Positions 41,185 through 50,282 are shown, numbered from the stretch's first letter. The stretch: 64,000 bases of DNA from Cyanobacterium stanieri PCC 7202 (GCA_000317655.1 CP003940.1:62001-126000), one strand, 5' to 3'. The notes: generated from the letters alone by a model not told the origin. Made by a program: numbers and translations.

Positions 41185-41436
41185 ATGAACATTATCATCT
41201 TATCTATGATTGCCGCCCTCATCATTCCCATGTATCAATCATGGCGGGATGAAAACGTCTGGCAAAAAATGTTGGCAGTGGCGAGTATCTCGACAAAAAC
41301 GGCACTGCTAATTTTGGTAATTGCCGTTTTTCGGGACGATTGGATGATGGGGGTTGTGGGTGTAATTATCCTCACCGTTGGCAATGCAGGATTGATGTTG
41401 TTAGCTCATCTGCTCAAAAGAATGGGAGAAATTTAG
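41185..41436 (+). CDS. Small membrane protein (83 residues)
   Basis: Three hydrophobic segments (about 3-15, 30-48, 53-76) are separated by polar residues including WRDENVWQK and FRDD. The pattern has a faint resemblance to MrpF/PhaF antiporter subunits, but no other Mrp genes are nearby, so I leave the function open. It starts 9 bp after the hybrid kinase gene and is probably co-transcribed with it. Confidence 0.65.
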   Translation: MNIIILSMIAALIIPMYQSWRDENVWQKMLAVASISTKTALLILVIAVFRDDWMMGVVGVIILTVGNAGLMLLAHLLKRMGEI

Positions 41437-41494
41437 AGTCTATTTTCTTTAAACCGACTCAATCATCAAATTTTTCCCAGTTGTGGCTCAGATA

Positions 41495-41537
41495 GTATGG
41501 ATTGTTACAGACTAGAGGGCTGATCTAGTCGTAGGGT
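41495..41537 (+). promoter_or_regulatory. NtcA-activated (class II) promoter of ntcB
   Basis: GTA (41495-41497), eight bases, then TAC (41506-41508) is a perfect NtcA box. TAGGGT (41532-41537) fits the -10 consensus TAN3T at 23-bp spacing, within the known 20-24 range. The ntcB start codon is 41 bp downstream. Confidence 0.82.
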
Positions 41538-41578
41538 ATTAATCGATGTAATAAGAGAGGTTGAGGATTAATGCACCT

Positions 41579-42481
41579 ATGAGAATTGAGCAAATTAAGG
41601 CATTTTTAGCAGTTAATGATACAGGTAGTTTTGGACAGGCAGCCAAACAATGTGGTGTGACTCAGTCCACTGTCAGTCGTCAAGTTCAGGCCTTAGAAGC
41701 TCATCTAGGTACCTCTTTATTTCATCGTCACGCTCAGGCAAAATTAACGGTGGGAGGAGAGCGACTTTTGCCCCATGCTCGACGAATTTGTCAGGAGTGG
41801 GAAAAGGTGGAGGAAAAAATGAAAGAGCTTTTACAGGGAGAGCAACCTGAGTTGTGCGTGGCGGCCATTCATTCTGTATGTGCCTATTTTCTTCCCCCCA
41901 TTCTACAGAGTTTTTGTCGCAGTTTTCCCCAAGTACAATTAAGGGTAACAGCTTTAGGGAGCGATCGCGCCTTAAAAGTATTACGGGATGGATTAGTGGA
42001 TGTCGCCATCGTCATGAACAATAAATATTTAACCGCCACAGGGGAAATGTATGTCAAACCTTTGTATGAAGAAGTAATACAAGTTTTAGTATCAAAAGAT
42101 CATCCCCTAGCATCCTTCGAGACGACAACCATAAAAGACTTAGTGGGCTTTCCTCAAGTAATTTTCAAGGATGGTTATGGTATGCAAAGAATTGTCCAAG
42201 ACTTATTCACTAGCCATGGTTTTGATTTACCCGTAGCCATGGAATTAAACACCCTTGATGCTTTTCGGGGGGTAATTCGTCAGGGTAATTTGATCGCTCT
42301 GTTGCCCCAATCTGCCCTCCAAGAAGCGGTATTAGATCCTACCCTAGCGGTGGTTTCCATCGCCCTAGATTCGGGTTTACCCCTCACCAGAGACGTTGTT
42401 TTAGTTACCACTAGGGATAGGCTAGAAATTCCCACAGTCAAGAACTTTTTTAACCTTGTCTATAACCAAACTCAGAGTTGA
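41579..42481 (+). CDS. ntcB: LysR-type regulator NtcB (nitrate assimilation)
   Basis: NtcB activates nitrate/nitrite assimilation genes in response to nitrite in cyanobacteria. The N-terminal winged helix is AFLAVNDTGSFGQAAKQCGVT with QSTVSRQVQALEAHLG, and the effector domain contains CVAAIHSVCAYFLPPILQSF and ALGSDRALKVLRDGLVDVAIVMNN. I recall these as close to NtcB of Synechocystis rather than to CbbR or CmpR. The perfect NtcA promoter upstream supports the call. The ATG at 41579 is preferred to a TTG at 41561. No nitrate genes are adjacent. It converges with a Crp-type regulator, 7 bp apart. Confidence 0.78.
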   Translation: MRIEQIKAFLAVNDTGSFGQAAKQCGVTQSTVSRQVQALEAHLGTSLFHRHAQAKLTVGGERLLPHARRICQEWEKVEEKMKELLQGEQPELCVAAIHSVCAYFLPPILQSFCRSFPQVQLRVTALGSDRALKVLRDGLVDVAIVMNNKYLTATGEMYVKPLYEEVIQVLVSKDHPLASFETTTIKDLVGFPQVIFKDGYGMQRIVQDLFTSHGFDLPVAMELNTLDAFRGVIRQGNLIALLPQSALQEAVLDPTLAVVSIALDSGLPLTRDVVLVTTRDRLEIPTVKNFFNLVYNQTQS

Positions 42482-42488
42482 AGAATGA

Positions 42489-43151
42489 TTAATTTCTTGC
42501 CATAATAACGGCTGGATTTTGGACAATGATATGGCGCTGTTTATCGATAAAAATTAAACCATCCCTTTGCAAGTCGCCCAATAAACGAGTTACCGTTACC
42601 CTTGTAGTACCAATGGCACTTGCCAAATTTTGATGGGTAAAACGTACCGTAATTCGTGAACAACCATTGTTCATTTTTTCCCCAATACTATCGGCTAACA
42701 AGCGTAATAATGCTATCAGTTTGTCCTCTACTCGTTTTAAACCTGCGATCGCCAATAACTGTTCATTTTGCCGAACTCGACTCACCGTTTGAGTTAAAAC
42801 ATTTTGAGCGATTTGTGGAGATTTCTCAATTTCTTGTAAACTATACCATTGTAAATACACATCAGACAAAGCCCTTGCCTTAAAAGAATCGAGGGAAGTT
42901 AACCAAAGACCAAAAAAATGATCCTGTGCCGCCCATCCCAACCAAGTCTCATCCCCTTGAGGATTTACCCTAATCAACTGTACAAAACCACGACTAATGC
43001 CCCAAACCCCTTGACTTAAAAGAGGAATTTCTTCACCCTTTCCATAAAAATGTAATCTTCTTTCGCCAGATTGGATTTTAGTGCTTAAATTATGTTTAGA
43101 GGGAGAAGTTAGTAACATAAATAGAAATAGCAGATGTTTGCTAGGATACAT
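42489..43151 (-). CDS. Crp/Fnr family transcriptional regulator
   Basis: This protein has a cyclic-nucleotide-binding-like beta barrel (about residues 25-115), a long dimer helix, and a C-terminal HTH with FTHQNLASAIGTTRVTVTRLL. The recognition helix is close to that of NtcA (IGSTRVTVTRLLGDL), so it may recognise a similar DNA motif. It is not NtcA itself: the N-terminal half (SQGVWGISRGFVQLIRVNPQG, DETWLGWAAQDHFFGLW) differs. The start is ambiguous between Met1 (43151) and Met12 (43118). It is divergent from a small membrane protein gene and convergent with ntcB. Confidence 0.82.
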   Translation of the reverse strand: MYPSKHLLFLFMLLTSPSKHNLSTKIQSGERRLHFYGKGEEIPLLSQGVWGISRGFVQLIRVNPQGDETWLGWAAQDHFFGLWLTSLDSFKARALSDVYLQWYSLQEIEKSPQIAQNVLTQTVSRVRQNEQLLAIAGLKRVEDKLIALLRLLADSIGEKMNNGCSRITVRFTHQNLASAIGTTRVTVTRLLGDLQRDGLIFIDKQRHIIVQNPAVIMARN

Positions 43152-43239
43152 CGAATTACCCCTTATCCTAAGAGATAAAAGTTAATAGAAGGTAATGAAA
43201 AGTTTAAATTTTTAACCTCAATTTGTTAACCAAAAAACC

Positions 43240-43629
43240 ATGAACGAAAATCAACCAGAGTCCATAGTAGAAGATGCCGATATTCAAAAACTACATCTAA
43301 CCAGAATATACGGAAGATGGTTATTAGTGCTTTTATCTTGGTTAACCTTGATGCCTTGGGGTTTGTGGCAATTTAGGGAAACCTTTTCACTATGTCAAGA
43401 ACATTGTACATGGGCAGCCATTCGGGCAGGAATGGAATTTAATCCCCTAGCTACTTTGGCAGTTACTTTTTCTATCGGTTTTTTAACCTCTGTGTTAATC
43501 TGGCATAGTTCCTATATTTTACGGGGAGGTTTATCGGATAAAGAAAAATATTATTTTGCCCAAGAAGTAAAAAAAATTAGAACAAAGGGCAATAAACATT
43601 TTCTTTGGAAATGGTTAGAAAAAAAGTAA
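43240..43629 (+). CDS. Conserved hypothetical membrane protein (129 residues)
   Basis: There are two hydrophobic segments (about 28-46, 67-90) with cytoplasmic-looking acidic N- and basic C-termini. A CQEHCTW motif lies between the helices and might be redox-active or a disulphide. I do not recognise the family. It is divergent from the Crp-type gene with an 88-bp shared promoter region, and ends 23 bp from the convergent MASE1 kinase gene. Confidence 0.6.
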   Translation: MNENQPESIVEDADIQKLHLTRIYGRWLLVLLSWLTLMPWGLWQFRETFSLCQEHCTWAAIRAGMEFNPLATLAVTFSIGFLTSVLIWHSSYILRGGLSDKEKYYFAQEVKKIRTKGNKHFLWKWLEKK

Positions 43630-43652
43630 GTTAATAGTTTATTTAGCACTCC

Positions 43653-45923
43653 TTAACTTTTTTTGATTTGATCAATAATTTGTTTAATATCATCAAAAGC
43701 CATGGGTTTATTAATACAATCGTCAAATCCTAAAGATAAATAGTAGTCTTTATTATCAGTAATATGGGGATGTACAGCAATAATAAAATGATTATTTTTA
43801 TATTTATTTCTAATGTTTTCAATAGTTAAAAAACCGTCCATTTTAGGCATATTTATGTCTATAAAAATACCATCATAATTATGTTTTTCTAGTTGTGCTA
43901 AAACTTCTAATCCATTATTAGCAATATCAGGATAAATTCCTAATTTTTGTAAATAAAATTTAAATACTTTTTGGTTAATGCGATTATCTTCCGCTACTAA
44001 AATTTTCAAAGTAGATAAAACAAGAGCCTTATTATCAAAAGAATTATCTTTATTTTCTACAAAAGGCTGTAAATGTAATGTAAAGTAAACCGTTGAACCC
44101 TGAAAAGATGTAGAAGAATAACACCATTGAGGAGGAGGATTTCCCGCTATATTTCCCTTACTTTCTATCCACAGAGTACCACCCATGACACTGACTAAAC
44201 TTTTGGCGATGACTAATCCTAGTTTTCTACTGATATTATTATGTTTTTGATTAAATGGTTCAAAAATATGAGATATATCTTCTCCTTTTATGCCAATGCC
44301 AGTATCTTTGATCATAAACATTAAACATTTATTATTTAATGATAAATCATTATTTTCTGAACAAAGATTAGTTTCTTTAACCACTATAGATATTGAGCCT
44401 TGTTTTGTAAATTTAAAAGCATTATCTAAAATATTAAATAATATTTGTCTAATACGGGGAGCATCACCAAGAAAAGATGGTAAATTATGGGGGATTGAAA
44501 AGGTAAAATTTAATTGGCTTTCTTCTGCTTTTTTGACAAATAAAACAAAGACAGATTTGATAATTTCCTCAATGGTTAATTTTTGTTGTTCTAATACTAA
44601 ATTTCCCACCTCAATACTAGAAAAATCAAGAATATCATTAACGGATTTTAGTAAATTTGACCCTGTATTCCTAATGGTTTGAATATAATTTTTTTGCTCT
44701 TCTGTCAATTCAGTATTGGCTAACATTTCGGCAACTCCTAAAACCCCACTCATCGGATTACGAAATTCATCACTTAGACTGGCTAAAAATTGGGTTTTTT
44801 GTTGAGTGAGGTTTTCTGCTTCTTGTTTTGCTTTTTTGAGGGATAATTGTTTTTCGAGAATTTTGTTATAGTCAATTAATATTTTTTCTTTTGCTTGGGT
44901 TTGTAATTCTTTTTGATGATTTAATTCTTCTAACTGATTATTTTTATTTAGTAATAGTTGATTAAATTTAATGAGTTCTTTTTTGGCATAACTATTTTCA
45001 TTTAAAACAGCACTGAGAATTAAAGTTGTCATAGAAATACAGGCAACAAATGATTGCAATAATAACAAAGAGTCTCGGCTAGATTCTCTGACAAAGGATG
45101 TATTTCCCCTAACTGTTTCAATCACTAAAAGGATGGAGATTATTAGTACGACAGAAGTCGCCCCTAATTCGTAAAAGCGAAATACTGTCCATACTAAAAG
45201 GGGAATAAAAAAATATTCTAAATGATAATCTGTGTAGGTAGTTTGATTTAAAACTAGGGTAAGAAAAATAATAATTAGGGCTTCTAACCATTGTTTTTTT
45301 ATTAATTTGATGAAGTTATTGATTTGTTTTTGCCAAGCAACAATTAAGGGAGTAAAGATTAAAATACCAAAACTATCACTTAGCCACCATGTAATGGCGA
45401 TGGCGGGGAATAAATTCCACGGTGCATTACCAAATCCACAAACTAAACTCGCACAAATAATGCCGATGGGTATATGGCTAATAAAACTACCAAAAACGAT
45501 GAACTGTACGGTATTTTTAGCACTATGTAGAAAGTAACGGCTGCTTAATTCTTCGGGGTTATTGGTATTGCGGGATTCACTCCAAAGGGTAGCGATTATT
45601 TTTCCTAGGCTTGTGACGATGGTTAGTAGTAAAATTAATAGTAGGTTAGATAAACTTGCCCAACCTTGATAAATAGTAAATTCAGCGATAAAGATACCTA
45701 AAAATACTCCTAACCAAAGGGAATAACCCCAAATAAATAGTAAGCCAACGGCTATTCCTCCCGGAATCCAGATAGGGGTTGAGCCTGTGTTGGGATAGGT
45801 GGTAAAACTAATGGATAGTAGGGCGGTTAGAAAGTAAAGGATGGCAACTAAAATTTGTTTCCACCATGAAACATGAAGGGGGTTAAAATCATACTGTTTT
45901 ATGATGGATGAAAAACACTTCAT
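43653..45923 (-). CDS. MASE1-domain hybrid histidine kinase with degenerate catalytic boxes
   Basis: This 756-residue protein has an N-terminal MASE1 membrane sensor (about 25-310, with PIWIPGGIAVGLLFIWG), a coiled linker (315-375), a HisKA-like region, an HATPase domain and a receiver with Asp689 in FIDINMPKMDG. The phosphoacceptor His is replaced: the box reads SLSDEFRNPMSG (Asp385), where SHExRNP is expected. One base (44771) would restore His. The G2 box is also altered, reading NNISRKLGLVI (about 562-572) instead of GGTGLGL. The N box (NILDNAFKFT) and G1 box (DTGIGI) remain. It is probably not an autokinase, but may act by dimerisation or as a phospho-receiver. The stimulus is unknown. 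Confidence 0.86.
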   Translation of the reverse strand: MKCFSSIIKQYDFNPLHVSWWKQILVAILYFLTALLSISFTTYPNTGSTPIWIPGGIAVGLLFIWGYSLWLGVFLGIFIAEFTIYQGWASLSNLLLILLLTIVTSLGKIIATLWSESRNTNNPEELSSRYFLHSAKNTVQFIVFGSFISHIPIGIICASLVCGFGNAPWNLFPAIAITWWLSDSFGILIFTPLIVAWQKQINNFIKLIKKQWLEALIIIFLTLVLNQTTYTDYHLEYFFIPLLVWTVFRFYELGATSVVLIISILLVIETVRGNTSFVRESSRDSLLLLQSFVACISMTTLILSAVLNENSYAKKELIKFNQLLLNKNNQLEELNHQKELQTQAKEKILIDYNKILEKQLSLKKAKQEAENLTQQKTQFLASLSDEFRNPMSGVLGVAEMLANTELTEEQKNYIQTIRNTGSNLLKSVNDILDFSSIEVGNLVLEQQKLTIEEIIKSVFVLFVKKAEESQLNFTFSIPHNLPSFLGDAPRIRQILFNILDNAFKFTKQGSISIVVKETNLCSENNDLSLNNKCLMFMIKDTGIGIKGEDISHIFEPFNQKHNNISRKLGLVIAKSLVSVMGGTLWIESKGNIAGNPPPQWCYSSTSFQGSTVYFTLHLQPFVENKDNSFDNKALVLSTLKILVAEDNRINQKVFKFYLQKLGIYPDIANNGLEVLAQLEKHNYDGIFIDINMPKMDGFLTIENIRNKYKNNHFIIAVHPHITDNKDYYLSLGFDDCINKPMAFDDIKQIIDQIKKS

Positions 45924-46105
45924 GGTAGATAAGGGGCAGAGGAGGGATAATATATCTATTTATATTTTGTTAATTACCATTATCGTTGAGGATTAATTAA
46001 GTTATCAACCCTAATCGGGTTAAGATATTCTTTATAATTAAATTTATCTAAAATTTGGTTGCTAATTTTGTTAGTAATTTTTTGAGTTTTGATGGTTAAG
46101 TCATT

Positions 46106-47368
46106 ATGGCTGAATATGAGGAAATTTTTGTCAGTAAAGAGTTTATTGGTTTGTGTCAGTCACAGTTAATTTTATTGGCGCAAAATTTAGCGGCACAGGA
46201 AAGTGCTATTTATTTAACTGAAACTGTCAAAAATGAAGAACCAAAGTTAATTCCCGTGGTAATTTATCCTTTTTCTTCTGGGGAAAATAACGATAATTTA
46301 TTATTGTTACCTGAATCTCAGGATGGTACGGATTTTGAGTTTGATTTGATGGAAGAAAATAATAATAGTTTTAATCAAATTGTTAATTATATTCCTGAGT
46401 CGGCTTCTCCTTATCAGTTACTTTTACCTCTTATCCATGATGATTCTATGGTGGGGTTATTGGCGACTAATCGGAGTAAGAAACCTTGGCGTAAAAGGGA
46501 GATTTTACAGGTGCAGGAAGTGGCGCAAACGATTACTTTTGCTCGACTTTTGGATCAAAAACAACAGGTTTCTGAGGAACAATTAAAGCGTTATCAAAGT
46601 TTGCAAAAGTTACAAAATGATCATCTCGATGATTTTTTCCATCAGTTGCGTAATCCTTTGACTGCTATTCGTACTTTTGGCAAGTTATTGATTAAACGTT
46701 TGCTTGGGGATGACCAAAATTATACCATAGCCGAGGGAATTGTGCGTGAGGGCGATCGCCTCAAGGATTTAATACAAGATTTTAGTGAAGATTGGAAGGT
46801 GGTTAATAATATTTCTAATCCTAGTTTAGAACAAACGGAGTCAACGAGTTTCTTTTTGACAGAAAATATCCAACGATTGGAAAAGGTAGATTTGAATAAA
46901 TTAATTATCCCTTTAGTTCAGGGAATTTCTACCATTGCCAAGGAAAAAAGTATTACTTTTATGAGTGATATTGATGAAGATTTACCCTTGATTTCTACTA
47001 ACCCAAAAGCCTTGACAGAAGTGTTAAATAATTTATTAGATAATGCGGTCAAATATACTCCTGATGGTGGTAAAATTTGTTTGGAAATAGTAAAACAAAA
47101 ATCTACTCCTGCGGGGGAAAAATTAGTCATTGAAATTAGTGATACGGGCTACGGTATTCCTCCTGAAGATCAAAAACATATTTTTGAGCGTCATTATCGT
47201 GGGGTACAAGAAGAGGGTAATATCCATGGCACTGGTTTGGGGTTAGCTATTGTCAAGGAATTGTGTGATAAAATGTCCATTGATATTGAGCTTTTTAGTC
47301 CTTCTTTTTGGCTGAAAAATCAGGAGTTAAATGGAACAACTTTTACTTTGTTTATTCCCATTGCATAA
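46106..47368 (+). CDS. GAF-domain histidine kinase, Hik2/CSK-like
   Basis: Soluble 420-residue kinase. The N-terminal GAF-like domain spans about 12-150 and includes a single Cys at residue 17. The dimer/H-box is FFHQLRNPLTAIRTFGKLL (His179). The HATPase domain has NNLLDNAVKYTP, DTGYGIPPE and GTGLGLAIVKELC. Size, domain order and the H-box wording recall the conserved cyanobacterial Hik2 (chloroplast sensor kinase homologue), which relays redox and osmotic signals to Rre1 and RppA. I put this at moderate confidence. No response regulator is adjacent. It is convergent with ureF, 9 bp apart. Confidence 0.78.
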   Translation: MAEYEEIFVSKEFIGLCQSQLILLAQNLAAQESAIYLTETVKNEEPKLIPVVIYPFSSGENNDNLLLLPESQDGTDFEFDLMEENNNSFNQIVNYIPESASPYQLLLPLIHDDSMVGLLATNRSKKPWRKREILQVQEVAQTITFARLLDQKQQVSEEQLKRYQSLQKLQNDHLDDFFHQLRNPLTAIRTFGKLLIKRLLGDDQNYTIAEGIVREGDRLKDLIQDFSEDWKVVNNISNPSLEQTESTSFFLTENIQRLEKVDLNKLIIPLVQGISTIAKEKSITFMSDIDEDLPLISTNPKALTEVLNNLLDNAVKYTPDGGKICLEIVKQKSTPAGEKLVIEISDTGYGIPPEDQKHIFERHYRGVQEEGNIHGTGLGLAIVKELCDKMSIDIELFSPSFWLKNQELNGTTFTLFIPIA

Positions 47369-47377
47369 AACAGTTTT

Positions 47378-48058
47378 TTAACTACGAAATAGTCTACTAT
47401 AAAGGGTTTCGTGGTGCATACTTGCCATAGATAAACCCCAACTACAACAGTTTAACTCTTCATCCTTTAAGTTGATAATATCAGGACTAATTTCTTTTAA
47501 TAAATCATTAAATTGTAAGAGTATTTTCTGCCCTTCCGTTTGTCCTAGGGGAATGAGTTTAATTCCTACCCCAATCAGGTTATTTAACCAACTATGTAAA
47601 TATCCCAATAACGCATCTTCAAGGGGAATTTGCCAATAAGACACTATACCACTAAAGGCGATCGTATAACTACATCTTTGAGGTAGTAAATTTAGAAAAG
47701 ATTGACTATCATTTCCTTTTTCTAAAGATACAATTAAACGACGTAAACTTTTGCCCATCTGTAAAGTTTGTTCCCTTAATTCAGAGGTTTCTCTACTAGC
47801 AATTAACCAATTATTCCAATAATTAATTTTGTCTTGATCACTATTCATAAATCCATGGTATCCTCTTACAAAAATCCCTGCCTCCATTTTGATAGAACCA
47901 TAAATTAATTCATTTTTTAACCACTGATAAAGGGAAACACCATCACAAATTACTTTTTTTTCCACTAAACTTTCTATGGCATCAGAATAACTATATGCCC
48001 CTAAAGGAAGACTCGAATTACATAATTGTAAGAGTAATAATAAAGATTTTTGAGACAT
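47378..48058 (-). CDS. ureF: Urease accessory protein UreF
   Basis: UreF is a chaperone that, with UreD and UreG, loads nickel into urease. The N-terminus LLLLQLCNSSLPLGAYSYSDAIE is the family hallmark. SRETSELREQTLQMGKSLRR and the C-terminal segment fit. Length 226 residues is normal. It is last in the run ureA, ureE, ureF; ureB, ureC, ureD and ureG are not in this window. Confidence 0.93.
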   Translation of the reverse strand: MSQKSLLLLLQLCNSSLPLGAYSYSDAIESLVEKKVICDGVSLYQWLKNELIYGSIKMEAGIFVRGYHGFMNSDQDKINYWNNWLIASRETSELREQTLQMGKSLRRLIVSLEKGNDSQSFLNLLPQRCSYTIAFSGIVSYWQIPLEDALLGYLHSWLNNLIGVGIKLIPLGQTEGQKILLQFNDLLKEISPDIINLKDEELNCCSWGLSMASMHHETLYSRLFRS

Positions 48059-48122
48059 GAATAAAATTTTAAAAAAATAATGGGCAATAGACGATACACA
48101 ATAGTTATGAGTTTCTATTTTA

Positions 48123-48560
48123 TCAATGGTGGGAATGGTGGTATGCCCCTATTTCTGGACAGAAAGGAGCAATTTCTTCTATGACTTGTAAACCTAAATT
48201 AATCACCATAGATGCCAAAACATGATCAGAAGAAAACCGTAAATAATTATCTCCAATTTCTAAAGATACGTGACGATTTCCTAAATGATAACTAGCTCGT
48301 ATTAAATCAAGAGAATGATGACTAATAATAGTCATTACAGGCTCTGATTTGGCTCTCACTTTCACTACAACTGTGCCATTTTCATCGGTTAATAAATCAC
48401 CATCAACAAGAATAGTACCCCTCTTTAAATTCAACTTAATTTCTTGCCCATCAATAATAAATTTTTGTCTCGTTTTTTGCCTTTCCTCTGCGGTTAATAA
48501 AATATCAAAATCAATATCTTGGGGAATATTTTTATCTACATATCTATCTAAAACAATCAT
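48123..48560 (-). CDS. ureE: Urease accessory protein UreE
   Basis: UreE is a metallochaperone that delivers nickel to urease. The N-terminal peptide-binding domain contains LTAEERQKTRQKF. The C-terminal metal-binding domain has YHLGNRHVSLEIGDNYLRFSSD, and the protein ends in a short His cluster (HHSHH). Length 145 residues is typical. It is preceded by a half-copy of the MITE terminal repeat and heptamers. Confidence 0.92.
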   Translation of the reverse strand: MIVLDRYVDKNIPQDIDFDILLTAEERQKTRQKFIIDGQEIKLNLKRGTILVDGDLLTDENGTVVVKVRAKSEPVMTIISHHSLDLIRASYHLGNRHVSLEIGDNYLRFSSDHVLASMVINLGLQVIEEIAPFCPEIGAYHHSHH

Positions 48561-48569
48561 TATTCATCA

Positions 48570-48625
48570 ATTATCCCGAACTGAGTTTTATTGTTATCAA
48601 TTATCCATTTTCAATTATCAATTAT
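48570..48625. repeat. Isolated MITE end plus heptamer tract
   Basis: AATTATCCCGAACTGAGTT matches one terminal repeat of the 187-bp elements. It is followed by heptamers of the ATTATCM type up to and including the ureA stop codon. It is probably a relic inserted between ureE and ureA. Confidence 0.55.
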
Positions 48626-48924
48626 TTAATAGGATTATGAACCGTAACTAATTTTGTACCATCAAGAAAAGTCGCCTCAACCTGCACCTCGTCAATCATT
48701 TCCGCAATGCCATCCATTACATCATCTTTGGTTAATAAAGTAGTGCCATAACTCATTAATTCTGCCACACTACGCCCTTCCCTTGCACCTTCGAGGATAG
48801 CAGAGGATATATAAGCAATAGCTTCAGGATAGTTAAGTTTTAATCCTTTGGCTTTTCTTCTTTCTGCTAACAATCCTGCGGTGAAAATTAATAATTTATC
48901 TTTTTCTTGGGGTGATAATTGCAT
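48622..48924 (-). CDS. ureA: Urease gamma subunit UreA
   Basis: UreA is the smallest structural subunit of urease, which hydrolyses urea to ammonia and CO2. The sequence [20 protein letters not shown] and [22 protein letters not shown] is canonical, as is the C-terminal [18 protein letters not shown]. Length 100 residues is normal. The catalytic subunits ureB and ureC are not adjacent, consistent with dispersed urease genes in many cyanobacteria. Confidence 0.96.
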   Translation of the reverse strand: MQLSPQEKDKLLIFTAGLLAERRKAKGLKLNYPEAIAYISSAILEGAREGRSVAELMSYGTTLLTKDDVMDGIAEMIDEVQVEATFLDGTKLVTVHNPIK

Positions 48925-48958
48925 GGTCTTTTTTACTGAACAAAATTTAATTGTAATC

Positions 48959-49600
48959 TTATCTTACGCCGAGATATTTATGGGTTTGTAAACTTAGGCG
49001 CCATTGAGGATTTTCTTTGATGTAGTTAAAAATTAAGTCTTGAGTATCAGGGCTATTCCATTCTGGTTGTAAATATTTGATGGTGTGGGAAGGTACTTTT
49101 TTGGCTTCGGATAATGCCCAGATGAAGTCTTTTTCTTGACTAATAACTACTTTTAACTCACTAGCATGGTTATAAATACTTTCATGGGGTTTTTTATAGG
49201 GTTTGGGGGAAAATGTTACCCAGTCAAATATACCCGAAAAAGGGTGGGCGCCTGATGTTTCTAAATGGATATTTTTACCTGTTTTTTTTAGTTCTAAAGT
49301 GAGGGGTTTTAAGTCATGTAAGAGGGGTTCTCCTCCTGTAATAATAATGATATTAGTATTGATTTGTTTTATTTGATTGACAATTTTTTCTACGCTGTGA
49401 AGCGGATATTTTTTTGTTGACCATGTTTCTTTTTGATCACACCAAGGACAAAAGACATCGCAACCAGCGAGGCGAATAAAATAGGCGTTAACTCCTGCAT
49501 AAAATCCTTCTCCTTGGACGGAGTGGAAGGTTTCAACGATGGGATATTGATAACTTAAGTTATCTTTTATGGGTGCATTTTTTTCGATTATATTGATCAT
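48959..49600 (-). CDS. queE: 7-carboxy-7-deazaguanine synthase QueE
   Basis: QueE is a radical SAM enzyme that contracts the ring of carboxy-tetrahydropterin on the way to the queuosine precursor preQ0. The cluster motif is CDVFCPWC (CxxxCxxC). The N-terminus [25 protein letters not shown] and the [11 protein letters not shown] motif are typical. Length 213 residues fits. It follows trpF by 8 bp and precedes ureA by 34 bp, so it may be co-transcribed with both. Confidence 0.92.
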   Translation of the reverse strand: MINIIEKNAPIKDNLSYQYPIVETFHSVQGEGFYAGVNAYFIRLAGCDVFCPWCDQKETWSTKKYPLHSVEKIVNQIKQINTNIIIITGGEPLLHDLKPLTLELKKTGKNIHLETSGAHPFSGIFDWVTFSPKPYKKPHESIYNHASELKVVISQEKDFIWALSEAKKVPSHTIKYLQPEWNSPDTQDLIFNYIKENPQWRLSLQTHKYLGVR

Positions 49601-49608
49601 GAAATGAT

Positions 49609-50256
49609 TTAATTGGGTAAGGTAGTTTTAATACTTTCTAGGCTATTAATTAACTGTTTTATTTTTTCTAAATCTTTTTTCCCAGGGCTGATTTCTACTT
49701 TACTAGAAAGATCAATTCCATCACATTTAAGGGTATTCAAAGCAGTGATGACATTATCTGGGCTAATACCTCCTGCCACTAGCCAAGGGCGTGAGGGGCG
49801 AAATTCGCTTAATTCTTGCCAGTTAAAGGTTTTCCCTGTGCCTCCATGGATGCCTTTTTGGTAAGTATCGATTAAGAGGGTGTCGACAAAGGGTAAGTAT
49901 TTTTCGGCTTCTTGTTGAGATTGGGAATTTTTGTGTCTGATGGCTTTGATAATTTCAATATCGGGTAAATGTTCCCGTAATTGATTACAAAAATCAATGT
50001 CTTCTTCTCCATGGAGTTGAACACCTGTGAGTTTTGCTTCTTTTATTATATCGATAATTTCGGTCACAGAAGCGTTTACAAATACGCCGATGGTGCTAAC
50101 TTGGGGGGGGAGTTTTTCAACGATCGCCCTTATACTAGAAGGAGAGATATAACGGGGAGAGTCTTTGACACATATAAAACCAATGGTATCTACTCCCATA
50201 GATGCGATCGCCCTTGCCTCCTCAACATTAGTCAAACCACAGATTTTTATACGCAT
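49609..50256 (-). CDS. trpF: Phosphoribosylanthranilate isomerase TrpF
   Basis: TrpF is a (beta/alpha)8 enzyme of tryptophan synthesis. The N-terminal catalytic Cys is in MRIKICGLTN, and the general acid Asp is in VDTLLIDTYQ. GTGKTFNW and LVAGGISPDNV are present, and the phosphate-binding GIDLSSKVE is near the end. Length 215 residues is normal. It is divergent from psaK. Confidence 0.95.
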   Translation of the reverse strand: MRIKICGLTNVEEARAIASMGVDTIGFICVKDSPRYISPSSIRAIVEKLPPQVSTIGVFVNASVTEIIDIIKEAKLTGVQLHGEEDIDFCNQLREHLPDIEIIKAIRHKNSQSQQEAEKYLPFVDTLLIDTYQKGIHGGTGKTFNWQELSEFRPSRPWLVAGGISPDNVITALNTLKCDGIDLSSKVEISPGKKDLEKIKQLINSLESIKTTLPN

Positions 50257-50282
50257 GATTTAGAGAATCAATATTATTAATA

